A stretch of 64,000 bases of DNA, from positions 274,978-338,977 of the forward strand of contig JAJVDF010000780.1 in the NCBI GenBank assembly GCA_022410635.1, written 5' to 3'. A program made the position numbers and the translations under genes. The stretch comes from Tretioscincus oriximinensis. Taxonomy: Eukaryota; Chordata; Lepidosauria; Squamata; Gymnophthalmidae. The notes under the pieces are model-generated. The model searched no databases. It saw only the letters and a program-made list of their open reading frames with translations, and was not told where the DNA came from. Positions 11,772-22,098 of the stretch are shown here, piece by piece. The first letter of the stretch is position 1; the number at the start of each line of letters is the position of its first letter.

Positions 11772-12345
11772 GTTACTTATTTATTTACATTTATACCCCA
11801 CCCTATACCCGAAGGTCTCAAGGTGGCCAACAATAAAAACATCAATACAAAATTAACATTAAAAACAGTATCTAGAATAAAACAGTAATCAACTAAAGCC
11901 CAGGTTGAAGAGGTACGTTTTCAGAGATCTTTCAAAAGAAAAGAGCTATTATGGCAAATTCACATCGAGGGGGAGACTGGGATAACCACCGAGAAGGCCC
12001 TACCCCGAATTCCAACTCCATTGGCTGTTGAAAGGGGTGGTATAACCAGGAGGGCTTCCCCTGGGACAAGGCCTTCCTTTAGATATTTGGGGTCCAATTT
12101 ATTTAGGGCCTTATAAGTTAAAGTCAATACCTTGAGTTGGGCTCGGTAGCAGAATGGCAGCCAGTGCAGCTCTTTCAAAACTGGCATGATGTGTATCCGG
12201 CCAGCCGTTTTGGTCAGCAGTCTAGCTGCTACATTCTGCACCAACTGCAGCTTCCAAACCGTTTTCAAGGGCAGCCCCATATAGAGCGCATTACAATAGT
12301 CCAATCTGAAAGTTATCATAGGTTTTTGTTTTGCTTTTTTTAATC
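11772..12345 (-). pseudogene. L2 LINE C-terminal fragment and 3' UTR
   Basis: On the minus strand, from about 12330 down, the translation carries [51 protein letters not shown] and [17 protein letters not shown], matching residue for residue the C-terminal region of the younger L2 at 44979-45602. The reading frame then runs into a degenerate end (AFSVVIPVS), and 11772-11960 is the L2 3' UTR with the CCGAAGGTCTCAAGGTGGCC tail motif (minus orientation). This domain follows reverse transcriptase in L2. The RT itself is absent, so the insertion is 5' truncated, as is usual for LINEs. Confidence 0.85.
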
Positions 12346-12507
12346 CCCATCTTTGTGTGCAAGTTATAAAAAAGCAAGGATTGTCCTGAGTCACCAGACT
12401 CAACAAAGGGTGGAGGGGTATTCATGGCAGCAGATCGCTGGGAGTATCCCCATTTCCTTCCTTCTGCTGCCTTTGTGGTTTCAAGTGAAATGGACTATCC
12501 ACCCTCT

Positions 12508-12603
12508 CTCCCAGAAGTCAAAGGGAACAAGGTGAAGCTCCATTTTGTCCATTCTTCTGCGGCCCTGGATTATGGCTCCTCCTTGTTCCCTTTGACTTCC
12601 AGG
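12508..12603. repeat. Imperfect inverted repeat
   Basis: CAGAAGTCAAAGGGAACAAG at about 12512 is mirrored by CTTGTTCCCTTTGACTTCCA at about 12580, arms of roughly 33 bp around a 25-bp loop. It may be a small foldback element or a local inverted duplication; no target duplication was seen. Confidence 0.5.
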
Positions 12604-12614
12604 AGAGTCAAAGT

Positions 12615-12940
12615 TCTTGTCCACAAAATAGCTCAGTCGCTAAGGAGACAGTCTCTCATCTGGGAGATGGGGTTTCGAAGCCCTGCGTCGGACGTACGGA
12701 GGGGTGAGCACCTTCTCCTAGCCTGTAGCTCTAGCCAACCCAGCTATTCGAAAGATGAATTGCAAGAAATTGCAATGGACTGCAAGTAGATACATGGGAA
12801 CCACCACAGCCTGGTGGGGAAGATAGAACGTAAGCCTTTGGGCAGAAATACCCTTGTAAGCTGCCTTGAGTCTCTTTGAAAGGTGAGAAAAGCGGGGTAA
12901 AAGAACCCAGTTCTTCTTCTTCTCCTTCCTCTTCCAGTTG
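12615..12940 (+). mobile_element. tRNA-headed SINE, type A
   Basis: The head carries a good A box (TAGCTCAGTCGC at 12629-12640) and B box (GGTTTCGAAGCCC at 12671-12683), spaced as in a tRNA-derived pol III promoter. The body reads CCTGTAGCTCTAGCCAACCC, AGCTATTCGAAAG, GGGAACCACCACAGCCTGG, then GTAAGCCTTTGGGCAGAAA and an L2-like 3' end (GAGTCTCTTTGAAAGGTGAG, GCGGGGTAAAAG) with a TTCTTC tail. It is the most complete copy of this SINE in the window. Confidence 0.8.
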
Positions 12941-12945
12941 TATAT

Positions 12946-14630
12946 CAATCTGACCAATCTGTTGTTTGAGGATAAGCAGCTGGAAAAATTTACTGAGGCC
13001 CAAAGCTTGAAGCCATTTCTTCAACTACTTGGAAGCATTGCTTACTCTTTATTTATATCAGATAATACTTTCTTAGTACAATCGGTTTTGTGGTTTGTTT
13101 TACCCAAAGAAATATTTTATAAGAGAAATACATAATATTTTTTCCCGCTTGCATCTTCAGTATCCAAGTGGGGAGGAGGTTATATATGTTAACTGTATTT
13201 GTATGTTTTTATGTGTGTGTTTGTTCTTTTTAATGTTGTTGTTATATTTTTTAAAAAAACTACTTGGAAGCATTGCTACTTCTAAGCATCCAGCTAAAAC
13301 AGCCTCAGAGGGTGTGTTTGGACTCTGAAAATTGTCTTAAATGGGCTTCCCACAATTCAAACAGCTCTTAATGGGGGGTCATATTTAGGCCTAGCACCAA
13401 ATGGGATTATGTGCATCATACCAACAAGTCCTGGGATCAGAGAGGCTCTCTGAAAAATATGCCCGTTGCTTAGTAACTGACCATAAAAGCAAAGTGGGCA
13501 CATCCTTATCATACCCTTTAGCTCAGTCCCCTTTTCACTGTGTTACAATACAGCAGAGGATACTGCTTTTAATGCTTTACTTTTAATAGATCATCTTAAT
13601 AAGCAATAAAGAGATACAATTTTTGTTTCTGCCTTAAATTTTACCTTTTCCTTACTTAAGAGTTTCTAGTGAAGAGCAAGTTGTGAACATAACAACAACA
13701 ACAACAACAACAACAGCAACAACAACAACAACAACAGCAGCAGCAGCTCTATATAAAAACAACATCATCATCATAAAACACCAACACAGGGATTTTTTCA
13801 TGCCTTAATTGGTTTCAGAATGCAGGATTTGTAAAATTTCATTTATGAGCAAAATAAATGAATTTCCCTTCTACCTCTCCTGATAATGAAGGCCAGTTTA
13901 TGTGCACTGTACACGAACACAGGAGTATTTTGTATCGTGCATTATGTGAGAGAGTTCTGAAGTAAAATTTAAGGTGCCTCTAGGGAAATTACCTTGCTAG
14001 AAGACACTCACAGAACAAATCTCTCTGCATCCCAGGGGGCTCAGGAAAATACAGTCCTTGGAAATGGCAGGGCAAGGAAGCTTGATAATGGACCAAATGT
14101 CCATCCTCTTCTATTTTAATATAAAAAAGGATCCGTGCCTTCTTTATTCTGCATTGCAATTGTTCCTCTCAACAGAAAGGCTGTCAGTTTTCCATACATC
14201 ATGGACAGGGTATTTCCATTTTGACAACTGGCTCCCTCTACCTAACTCTAGCCACTTTGGAATGGGAGCTGACAGTTCCTTATAATCTACTTGGCCTTTC
14301 CCTTGGTTTCCAAATTAATGCTATTGTTGGCCTGATAGTCTGAGAAGAGATGAATTCAGATGATACAAAAACACTTTAAAGGTCTCCTACTGGCTGACCA
14401 CTTAGCCATGAAGCATATCTGTATGTCTTCAGTTTACAAAGGTCAAGACTGTAATGTTTCTTTGGTGTCTCTCAAAGATTATTTGTGAAACAGGATGAGA
14501 AACTCACGAAAGGATATTTTAGGCCCTTGCCACGCATCTTCTTCAATAAGTCTTTAGTATTTCCTCAATTTAACAGTATACATCCCATATTCGAAATAAG
14601 GTTCTTCTATGGGCTAAACCCCCATATAAG
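12946..14630. other. No recognised feature except microsatellite
   Basis: Outside the CAA repeat at 13690 I see no gene or repeat family. Confidence 0.35.
13690..13747. repeat. (AAC)n microsatellite
   Basis: About 17 AAC units with AGC interruptions, ending in (CAG)n. A short related run lies at 14931-14949. Confidence 0.95.
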
Positions 14631-14635
14631 AGCAC

Positions 14636-14760
14636 ATAAAAGCATAAAAGGCGCCCTGCTGAACCAGGCCATCTAGCCAAGCATTCCGTCTTACACAGTG
14701 GCCCACCAACTGCACCTGAGCACTCTCAATCAGAAGATGGCAAAAGCTTCACCTGTTTTT
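14636..14760 (-). mobile_element. CR1-like LINE 3' end
   Basis: Starts with ACATAAAAGCATAAAAG (degenerate octamers), then CGCCCTGCTGAACCAGGCC, AGCATTCCGTCTTACACAG and TGGCCCACCAACTGCACC, the minus-strand 3' end of the octamer-tailed family. Confidence 0.7.
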
Positions 14761-14794
14761 GATTTCCTGAAAAAAAAATATCAGGAATACTGCT

Positions 14795-14850
14795 ATTATA
14801 TATTATTTATTTACATTTATACCCTGCCTCATACCTGAAGGTCTGATTCT
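14795..14850 (-). mobile_element. L2 tail fragment
   Basis: TTATTTATTTACATTTATAC followed by CCTGCCTCATACCTGAAGGT is the reverse complement of the L2 3' tail seen at 45680-45745. Confidence 0.6.
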
Positions 14851-15254
14851 GTTATTTGAGGTATATGATGGGTAAGTGAAATGTACTTTGCTTTGTGATA
14901 AGATGTATGATGTACTACAACTTAATGACAACAACAACAACAACAACAGTAAAGAATCATTGCTTGTCATAGTCAAAGCCTGGATATCCCTGGCTTTGAC
15001 ATCAAAAATGAGGAGGTGATACCATTGCTATCAGATTCAAAGTGAAAGAATCTCTGACTTTGAATTTGTTTGGAGAGGAGATGCAATTTCTTGTGTCTTA
15101 TCATGCAGAACACTACTGCTGGGACCAGTAAACTCCATTGAGTGGTGGCAAGAGCTGTTTCAGAATCTCTTCGATAAGGGTAGACATAGGGTCACAATGA
15201 TATTGATGGTGGCATAGCCAAAACTGATTTTACAATATTTATTTACTTTTATCC

Positions 15255-15530
15255 CACAAGGAAGGAGGAGGAGGAGAATTGTTTTTTTATCACCTGTCCT
15301 TCTCACCCAAGGGTTTCAAAGTGGCTTACAAGTTTATTTTTCAACCAAAGACTTACATACTATCTTCCCACCATAATAGATGGTACTTATTAATCTACTT
15401 TTAGTTTCTTGCTTTTGAATAGCTAGGCCAGCAGAGAGAGTTCACTCATATCCACGGGAGATAAATGCTAAGCTTCCTGTTGAAAGACTGTTGTTCTTAA
15501 CCTCTGCACCATTGTGCACTATAGCAATAA
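15255..15530 (-). mobile_element. tRNA-headed SINE, type B
   Basis: Minus strand: head GTGCAGAGGTTAAGAACAAC, body with CTGGCCTAGC and AAGCAAGAAAC, then GTAAGTCTTTGGTTGAAAAA and a 3' end matching 5606-5866. A short GGAGGAGGAGGAG tract at 15262-15275 is its tail. Confidence 0.65.
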
Positions 15531-16390
15531 ATATAAGTACTAAGTAAAAACTATGCAGTAATAGCACTAATTAATAGCAATAAAAATACTAAACAGCAAG
15601 TGTGTCTGAATATTGAAAACAGTCTTCCAGTTTGCTAAGCTTTTCATCTATTCCCAAGAATTAGTTTGCTTCTGGTGAAAGGGAAGCTTCCCTCTGCTCT
15701 GTATCCTTGGTAGACAACCCTATGATTACCATCTTCTCACAATCTACTGCCCCAAAGATTGGAGATTATCCATGCAAACTATATGCACTTCTTCCACACC
15801 TCATGCACAATGAGGGTGCAATATCGTGCACAGCATATGTCATAGTGTATTCAAACCATTATCTCTTTCCTGTTGGCATCATACATGCAACTATTATCCT
15901 GCTGTATCTGCCTTCATATCATCCAACCCCCCCTTTGTCAGGATTTCTTCTAAACAGTTTTGATGGTTTTATCAGCAACTAAAATTTGGGCTTCCTCTGA
16001 TCCCACTGCTTTGAGACAGAAACGAGAACAGCTACAATCCTGTCTTGTGTTCCGCAATCTGGATTTCCATTAAAAGATCAAAGCGTAACTAAAGAGTTAT
16101 GTGAAGGACTTGTATAATTCCTCAATCAATAAGAAGGGTTGTCTTTTTGTAACATCTTTGAGGGTAAAGAAACATTTGATACGAAAAATTTCTCATATAC
16201 CAGATGATCTTGTCAACATTATTCCAATGTTGCTACATCAGGGAATAATTTAATGATGCTGATGTACAAGTGTATGAACATCCTTTGAACCTTGTGGTTT
16301 GGTAATGTTAAGTTCCCTGGGTCACTTCCATAAACTACCTTAAGTTATAGCCCCATGAATATTTAGATTAATTAATACCCTCTACTGCAA
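15531..16390. other. No recognised feature
   Basis: AT-rich DNA without recognisable repeat or exon. Confidence 0.35.
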
Positions 16391-16394
16391 CTAA

Positions 16395-17465
16395 TTAATA
16401 CACTTTAGTTGCAACTAATGTAGAATGTGGCAGCCAGGTTGAAGAGTGTGATATCCTGTCTAAACTGTCTGGCAGCATCTATACTGAATAACATACCCTG
16501 ATTGCTTCAAAACAGGACCAAAGAATGTTCTAGAGTGAGTGAAGGTCCCCATCCTCCTCCAATGCTGCCATCGTACATGCTATTACACCCACAGGACATG
16601 ATAAGTGTGGGTGAAACAACTTTCAGCAAGGATGTTACACCAGCCATCACTGCTGCCACCACACATATTCTCAAGTTATGACCTGACCACAGCATGGCTC
16701 AAAATGACCCAACAAGACACTGCCCAACAATAAGATGCAGGGCGTCATGGCACATGCACATAGCAGCCAGAGATTGGAAAGTTTTGCATTGAGTGCCTAG
16801 AGACTGGCATGGTGCAGTGCCCTGGCACCCCACCAAAGGCCAAGGCAGCCAAGGAGGAGTGCCCAGATGCTGGCACAAATTCTGTCAGGATCACTTGGAG
16901 GAGTGGATAGATGGGGTAGTAGAGTCTGTGAGTGGAGGGGTGAAATAAAGGGGTGAAGAGAGTGAGGGGTGGGGGAAGTAGAGAAAAGGGAGAGAAGGGA
17001 ACAGAGAGAGAAAATGAAGGGAAAAGAAAAGGGAAAGAAGGAGAAGAGAAGGAGAAGCAGGAGCAAGGCATTAGGGCTAGCAGCCCACTGCATTACACAG
17101 TGGCAGTGGGCTTGCTCCACTAGTCATATATTTATCACACCAGTGTGCACCTGTATTTCTTGACAGTGAACTTGCTGGGCCAAATTCAAAGCTTTATCTT
17201 TAAGGCCCTTGGCAACTTTGGAACAGCTTTCTTGGCTGAACCACTTTTGGTGTAGGCTTAGGAGAGCATTAAGATTCTGCTGATGACTGTCTGCAATTCA
17301 ACCTTCTCTGTGCTGGCACCCATCCTCTGGAATAGTGTCCTGATTGTCCTAGGAAATCCATTTATGACTTTCAGCTGTATTGATTCTTTGTACACCCTCT
17401 TTGAGATTAGATATTATTAATATTAATGGGAAGTGGTGCATAAATATGAGGTAAAGTTACTGGAT
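16395..17465 (+). mobile_element. Highly diverged L2 relic with an internal insertion
   Basis: 16405-16470 (AATGTAGAATGTGGCAGCCA) resembles the L2 codons for QNAA-R, and 17165-17460 resembles the rest of an L2 C-terminus and 3' UTR (KALSL-like, then CTGGCACCCATCCTCTGGAA for the P-L-W-x-S segment). The intervening 16480-17160 is unrelated and includes a purine-rich tract. Very old and tentative. Confidence 0.4.
16925..17062. repeat. Purine-rich (A/G) low-complexity tract
   Basis: Almost pure A/G on the plus strand (GGGAGAGAAGGGAACAGAGA, then AAAAGGGAAAGAAGGAGAAG). The long open frames here on both strands are low-complexity artefacts. Confidence 0.85.
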
Positions 17466-17591
17466 CCTCAAGCTGCACAGTTCACCCCCTGTAATCTATC
17501 TACAGGTAAGAAAAACTAATCTATCTATACCCTTTTAATTTATATATATGTTTTCTTACTGTTATTAAAAGGTGTATCAGCAACTGCCATT

Positions 17592-17815
17592 AAGAACATA
17601 AGAGCCACACTGGATCAGGCCATAGCCCATCTAGTCCAGCATTCTGTCTCACACAGAGGCCCACCAGATGAACTGGGGCAGTCTGAACAGAGGAAAGCAA
17701 AATATGCTCCTGTTCATGACTCCCTGCAAATGGTATTTCAGGAGTCCTGCCTGTAGCTCCATCCTGGAGGCAATATCCAGATATCCATCCTTGGTGTCCA
17801 TCGCTTGCAATGACA
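17592..17815 (-). mobile_element. CR1-like LINE 3' end
   Basis: Begins AAGAACATAAGAGCCACACT, then GGATCAGGCCATAGCCCATC, CAGCATTCTGTCTCACACAG and AGGCCCACCAGATGAACTGG: the full minus-strand 3' end of the octamer-tailed family, about 220 bp. Confidence 0.8.
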
Positions 17816-17904
17816 CGGTCATTGTAAGTGAAGCCAGTGCATAAAAAAACTATCAGTTCAATTGCCAACACACATCCTGGCATAAGCTGCTGAAAAATGG
17901 GCAA

Positions 17905-18870
17905 GCGCTACCCCACAAGATGGTGTTAGTCAAATCGGCCGCTGAGACCTGCCAGGGGCTTCACTTGCCACTTCACAAGCAGGCCACTCCCACAGGCAGC
18001 AAGTGAAGGTGGAACATGTGCCCATATATTTGCGGGCTTTACATTACAATAGCAATTAAAACATTCAATGATTAGAAACTTTAAAAAATAAAGATAAACA
18101 AAAAACATTATCTTGATGTCTTCTGATTCCTTTCTATGGCAATTAGCTGTTAACTTGATCCTCTGCTTCACTTTCATGATATCTTGTTTCTCCGCCAAGT
18201 ATAATTTCCTTTTTCAATCCTTGAAACCTGTAATTACAAGTTCTTTCTCCACAGTCTGTAGATAGTCAATAAAAAATTGCCAGTTTTTCAGAAAAATAGA
18301 TACTTTCTTTTCCCTCAGTAAACCTGTTAATTTATCAGTTTCTGCCAGCTCCATTAACTTTACAATCCAGTGATTGTAATTTTGTCGGTTTCCATATTTA
18401 CACGTGTATAAGTCTGGCTGCTGCAGCAATCTATTGCATTGACATATTATACATTTCAACTCCTCAGAGCCACGCAGCAACACACTTTGGTGCTCCACTG
18501 TGCACACTTCGGTCCCCCAATTGTCTGGAAAATGGAAGTGCACCTTCTATATTCCCCCATGTTTCAAACTAGGCCACAGTTATTCACTGGTAGACCCCAA
18601 TGTCAAGGTCAAGCAATATTTTTTACCAGAACTTTCCTGGTCAGAATTTTGCTTCATCCAAAAGAGAAGTAAGTGGGGGTTCACAGATCTATACTAATAT
18701 ATTTACTGATGAGATCCAGTAGCCAAATATGGAAACTCTTAGGTCTCCGATGAGTGCAGGAGCACCTTGATTTACCTGAGGTTCAATGTGTTGGTTGGAA
18801 TTTTTGAACAGAAACAGCAAGGGAAGGACTGCCATCCCTATATGAGGAAGAGTTTCACTGCAGAAAGACA
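17905..18870 (-). pseudogene. L1 LINE C-terminal fragment (minus strand)
   Basis: On the minus strand the 18543-18214 frame contains NYNHWIVKLMELAETDKLTG and FLKNWQFFIDYLQTVEKEL, the layout of the last part of L1-clade ORF2 proteins (a short helical segment, then K-W-x-P-F-x-x-Y-L). Upstream (18840-18690) a second frame has QGAPALIGDLRVSIFGYW, resembling the L1 segment just after the RT. Stops and frame changes separate the pieces. 17905-18214 is the 3' end. It lies head to head with the plus-strand L1 starting near 18880. Both are 5' truncated. Confidence 0.6.
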
Positions 18871-18881
18871 GGATTCTGATC

Positions 18882-19900
18882 TTGTGGAAGCAAATGGGCA
18901 AGTGCCATTCTGACATAATAATGTTGAAAGACCTATATAGACAGGATGGTAGTCCTAGTTCATACGATGATATAGTAAACATACTAGTGGCTGCAAAAGA
19001 GCTTCAGGCACAGCAAATATACAATACGTTAATAGATATTAATGGAGATGGAATCTTGCAGCCTTCATACACCGATATAGAAATAGTATTCTTTAGAGGA
19101 GTTAAGGATCCGAAAGGCATGGGAGGAAAAATTTGTAGAGTACTTNGAATCTTGCAGCCTTCATACACCGATATAGAAATAGTATTCTTTAGAGGAGTTA
19201 AGGATCCGAAAGGCATGGGAGGAAAAATTTGTAGAGTACTTACAGATTATATGTTCGATAACATAACCTCATGGACCAATTTATGGGCTACAGATATGGT
19301 GGTTAACGAAATAGAGGTAAAAACTAAATGGGAGAAGATTAAGAAAATTAGAAATTCTAGAGTCAAAGAGTTACAATTGAAGGTGGTCGGCAGATGGTAT
19401 TGGACTCCTATATTACTGTCGCATATCAATAGACATATTAGTCCTCTCTGCTGGCATGGCTGTGGAGAAAGAGCAATTTATATTCACCTCCTCTGGGAGT
19501 GTCCAACAATAAAAGGATTTTGGAATACCATNTGGCCTACAATGGAACAAATTCTGGGATCTAGNTTAGAACAGTCAAAAGAATTGGTATTCTTCCAGGT
19601 GTTTAGCAGTATTAAATTTNAAGACCAATATTTACTTGAACAATTAATTATGGCTGCTCAGGCGGTGATAGCCTATAGCTGGAAAGATTCGACTAAATTA
19701 CTAACTAACCGTTGGCAACATTATATTGCTGATCAACTAACAGGTGACTTTGTTTCAGAACAATATGATATATACACAAAAACTAAAAAGAAATGGATCA
19801 AAAATTGGAGTAAACTTTTGGTACACTGTCAGTCGACTCGATGGGGAGGCCCTGAACTAACTGCAGCTATTAGACTGACACTCAGGCGATAGAAACTCAT
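18882..19900 (+). pseudogene. L1 LINE C-terminal fragment (plus strand)
   Basis: A 336-codon open frame with the hallmark C-terminal segment of L1-clade ORF2: VVGRWYWTPILLSH, then CWHGCGERAIYIHLLWECP (a zinc-knuckle-like C-x3-C...H-x4-C) and GFWNT. It continues through AAQAVIAYSWKDSTKLL and the last helical segment (KKKWIKNWSKLLVHC) to a stop at 19890-19892. The RT is missing, so the copy is 5' truncated. Residues near 19146 are repeated because of a 96-bp duplication that includes an N. The 3' UTR runs to the A-rich tail at about 20095. Confidence 0.8.
19051..19242. repeat. 96-bp direct duplication, probable assembly artefact
   Basis: 19051-19145 is repeated exactly at 19147-19241, with a single N at 19146 between the units. 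A perfect tandem copy joined by an N inside an old L1 relic is better explained by gap filling than by biology. Confidence 0.75.
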
Positions 19901-20059
19901 TTGATTAAAACTATTTCTCTCTGCGGGGGTTGGGGGTTGGATTTGTTTGTACTAGAAGATGACATTTAATATCTTGTACGAAAGAATACTGTATTCATAA
20001 TATTTTCTTGTATTACGTTATCTGTTCAACTTTTACTGTTATAATTTTGTTAATTTCAA

Positions 20060-20095
20060 GAATAAAATAAAATAAAATAAATAAATAAATAAATA
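20060..20095 (+). repeat. (AATAA)n / (ATAA)n A-rich tail
   Basis: AATAAAATAAAATAAAATAA then AATAAATAAAT; it follows the plus-strand L1 3' UTR and is probably its polyA-derived tail. Confidence 0.7.
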
Positions 20096-20099
20096 TGCA

Positions 20100-20570
20100 A
20101 TTACAATATACACAGTAGTTACAGATTGTTGAAACCCCTCATCCCCCAGGAGAACACAGTCAAAATATAACTGAGTTTAGAAAAAGAGCCTTTGGTCTCA
20201 CTGCATGGCTATTGTATGAACCAGAATACCACAGTTATTATTCCCAACACCAAATGTAATTAATCTCTGCCAGTTCTCTGCCTTTTGGTAGTTGGCCAAT
20301 GGAACACATTCTTTTTTCTCCAATAACGTCATACAAGAGAAACTCTGCCAGATATTCAGACCACATTGCAACTGACCAATTTTCTTTACATTTCCCTCCT
20401 CTTGCAATGACAATTTGGGCAGCCCAAATGGCCTTCTCTATAATGTAGGTATCTTGTTTAGAAAGAGCTAAATGGGTTGTAATAGACATCATTGTTAGCT
20501 TTTCTGACCTTTGCAAAGTTACCACTAAAATATGTAATTCTTGTAGTACGAGTGACCAAAAATTACTAAT
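20100..20570 (-). pseudogene. L1 LINE extreme C-terminal fragment (minus strand)
   Basis: On the minus strand 20525-20238 reads THLALSKQDTYIIEKAIWAA, then QIVIARGGKCKENWSVAMW and SEYLAEFLLYDVIGEKRM. It is colinear with the last part of the plus-strand L1 (QLIMAAQAVIAYSWKDSTKL...RWQHYIADQL), including the A-A-Q-x-V-I-A core. Degenerate and 5' truncated; the plus-strand L1 tail at 20060-20095 abuts its 3' end. Confidence 0.65.
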
Positions 20571-20784
20571 TTGAATGCAGTTAGTGGAGGAGGGAGGAAG
20601 CCTGTTCTCATTGTCACAGTTGGGTGGATGGAAATGTCAGTGATTTCCCATCCAATGTCAAAGCATTGGATGAGAAACAAAAGGTGTAACCAGAGTAGAC
20701 CATTCCGTTTTAGAACCTGTCACATGACTCTTGTAGTCAGCCAAGCTTTTGCCTCAAAGCAACAGAAGAGGAAGACAAAAAAGA

Positions 20785-21080
20785 AAAGGGAAAATAGGAG
20801 GAGGAGAACTGGGTTTTTATACCACACTTTTCTCACCCAAAGGGACTCAAAAGGGCTTACAAAGTTAATTTTCGCCCAAAGGCTTACATTCTATCTTCCC
20901 CACCGGGCTGTGGTGGTTCCCATTTATTCAGTTGCAATTTCTTGCAATTCTTGCTTTCGAATGGTTTGGCTAGAGCTACAGGCTAGTAGAAGGTNCTCAC
21001 CCCATCCCACATCCAACAAAGGGCTTCCAAACCTGATCTTTCAGATGAGAGACTGTATCCTTAGTGACTGAGCCATTCAT
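20785..21080 (-). mobile_element. tRNA-headed SINE, type A
   Basis: Minus strand: head with GAGACAGT-like words and a CAGGTTTGGAAGCCC B-box region, body CTAGCCTGTAGCTCTAGCCA and CATTCGAAAGCAAGAATTGC, then CCACCACAGCCCGG and GTAAGCCTTTGGGCGAAAAT. A GGAGGAGGAGAACTGGG tail edge lies at 20797. Confidence 0.75.
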
Positions 21081-21089
21081 GCCTATGGC

Positions 21090-21415
21090 ANAGGGAGAAG
21101 GAATGGAAGAAAGAGAAAGAGAATAAGGAGAAGAAAAAGGAAATGAAGAACCTAGGTTTTATATTTTGCTCTTTTCCAGAGTGGCTTACAAAGTTATTTT
21201 CCACCTGAAGGCTTACGTCTATTCTCTCTTCCTCACCATGTTGTGGTAGTATCCATTTATAAAATAGTAAATTTATTTCCTTTTGAACAGCTGGGTTGCC
21301 TGATGTTAAGGCCAGTAAAGGGCACTCACTCACCTCCACGGATGACAAGGCTTTAAACTCTAGCATCTCTTTTGAAACTCTGAAGCTTTTTAACCTCTGC
21401 ACCGTCATGCCTCTT
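21090..21415 (-). mobile_element. tRNA-headed SINE, type B
   Basis: Lies right after the type A copy in the same orientation. Minus strand: head GGTGCAGAGGTTAAAAAGC, body with TGGCCTTAACATCAGGCAAC, then GTAAGCCTTCAGGTGGAAAA. An A/G-rich tract at 21090-21150 is the tail. Confidence 0.6.
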
Positions 21416-21479
21416 ATCATCCACAATTGCCCTTCATTGTTCTCTAAATATCTCATTTTCTTTCTTGCAGTCTTTCTCT

Positions 21480-21545
21480 TTCCCAATCCCTCTCTATCCC
21501 TCTTTCTTTCTTTCTTTTTCTCTCCTTCTCATTTAATCTCAGGCT
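21480..21545. repeat. Pyrimidine-rich (CTTT)n tract
   Basis: TCCCTCTTTCTTTCTTTCTT and flanking C/T-rich sequence. Confidence 0.7.
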
Positions 21546-21885
21546 GCCTCCAGCTAGGGTGTAAAACATGTGGTTATCCAGCAGAGTCAATGTAGCCCTC
21601 AGATAATGGCGTGAAATCCTGCAATAACTTCATTGTGGGATAATCAACTCCCAACCCAGACTTTAAATAAAAAGCAAGAGCACTAACTATGTCAGGATAC
21701 TCGTGTGTGCAACCTTCCATTTTAGGAATGATCACCAAGTAGGTGCAGGGACATCCCCACCCAACAAAAAATCCCACAAATATATACCTAGANCTACATA
21801 TCACTTCATTGCAGCAGACAGACTAGTAAGTACCTCCATGTACTTGCCTTACGGTTTGGGCAACAAGTAGTTCTTCCAGAAGTAT

Positions 21886-22097
21886 TTTTCAGAGAAATAG
21901 CTGTGTTAGTCTAGTAGAAAGTCCAGCAAAGGAGCTAGCAGCACTTTGAGACTAACTTGAGAAAAGTGGTTGGCATAAGCTTTCATAGACACATCTACTT
22001 CTTCAGATGCTCCTGAAGAAGTATACATGTTTACGAAAGCTTATGCCAACCACTTTTCTCAAGTTAGTCTCAAAGTGCTGCTAGCTNCTTTGCTGGA
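21886..22097. mobile_element. Palindromic (Penelope-like?) element with 13-bp TSD
   Basis: Almost purely two inverted arms of about 105 bp. Left arm from TTTCAGAGAAATAG to CTTCTTCAGATGCTC, right arm from CTGAAGAAGTATACATGT to CTTTGCTGGA. CTTCCAGAAGTAT is repeated perfectly at 21873-21885 and 22098-22110, a 13-bp target duplication. It has a single N at 22087. It is the shortest full copy and best defines the family's ends. Confidence 0.8.
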
Positions 22098-22098
22098 C

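Noticed and set aside
12629..12683. tRNA gene
   Set aside because: A and B boxes are present, but the sequence cannot fold as a tRNA with an acceptor stem and continues into a repeated SINE body.
18882..19892. Host gene encoding a zinc-knuckle protein
   Set aside because: The R-W-Y-x-T-P...C-W-x-x-C...H-L-x-W-E-C-P pattern is the L1 ORF2 C-terminus, and two more fragments of the same kind occur nearby.
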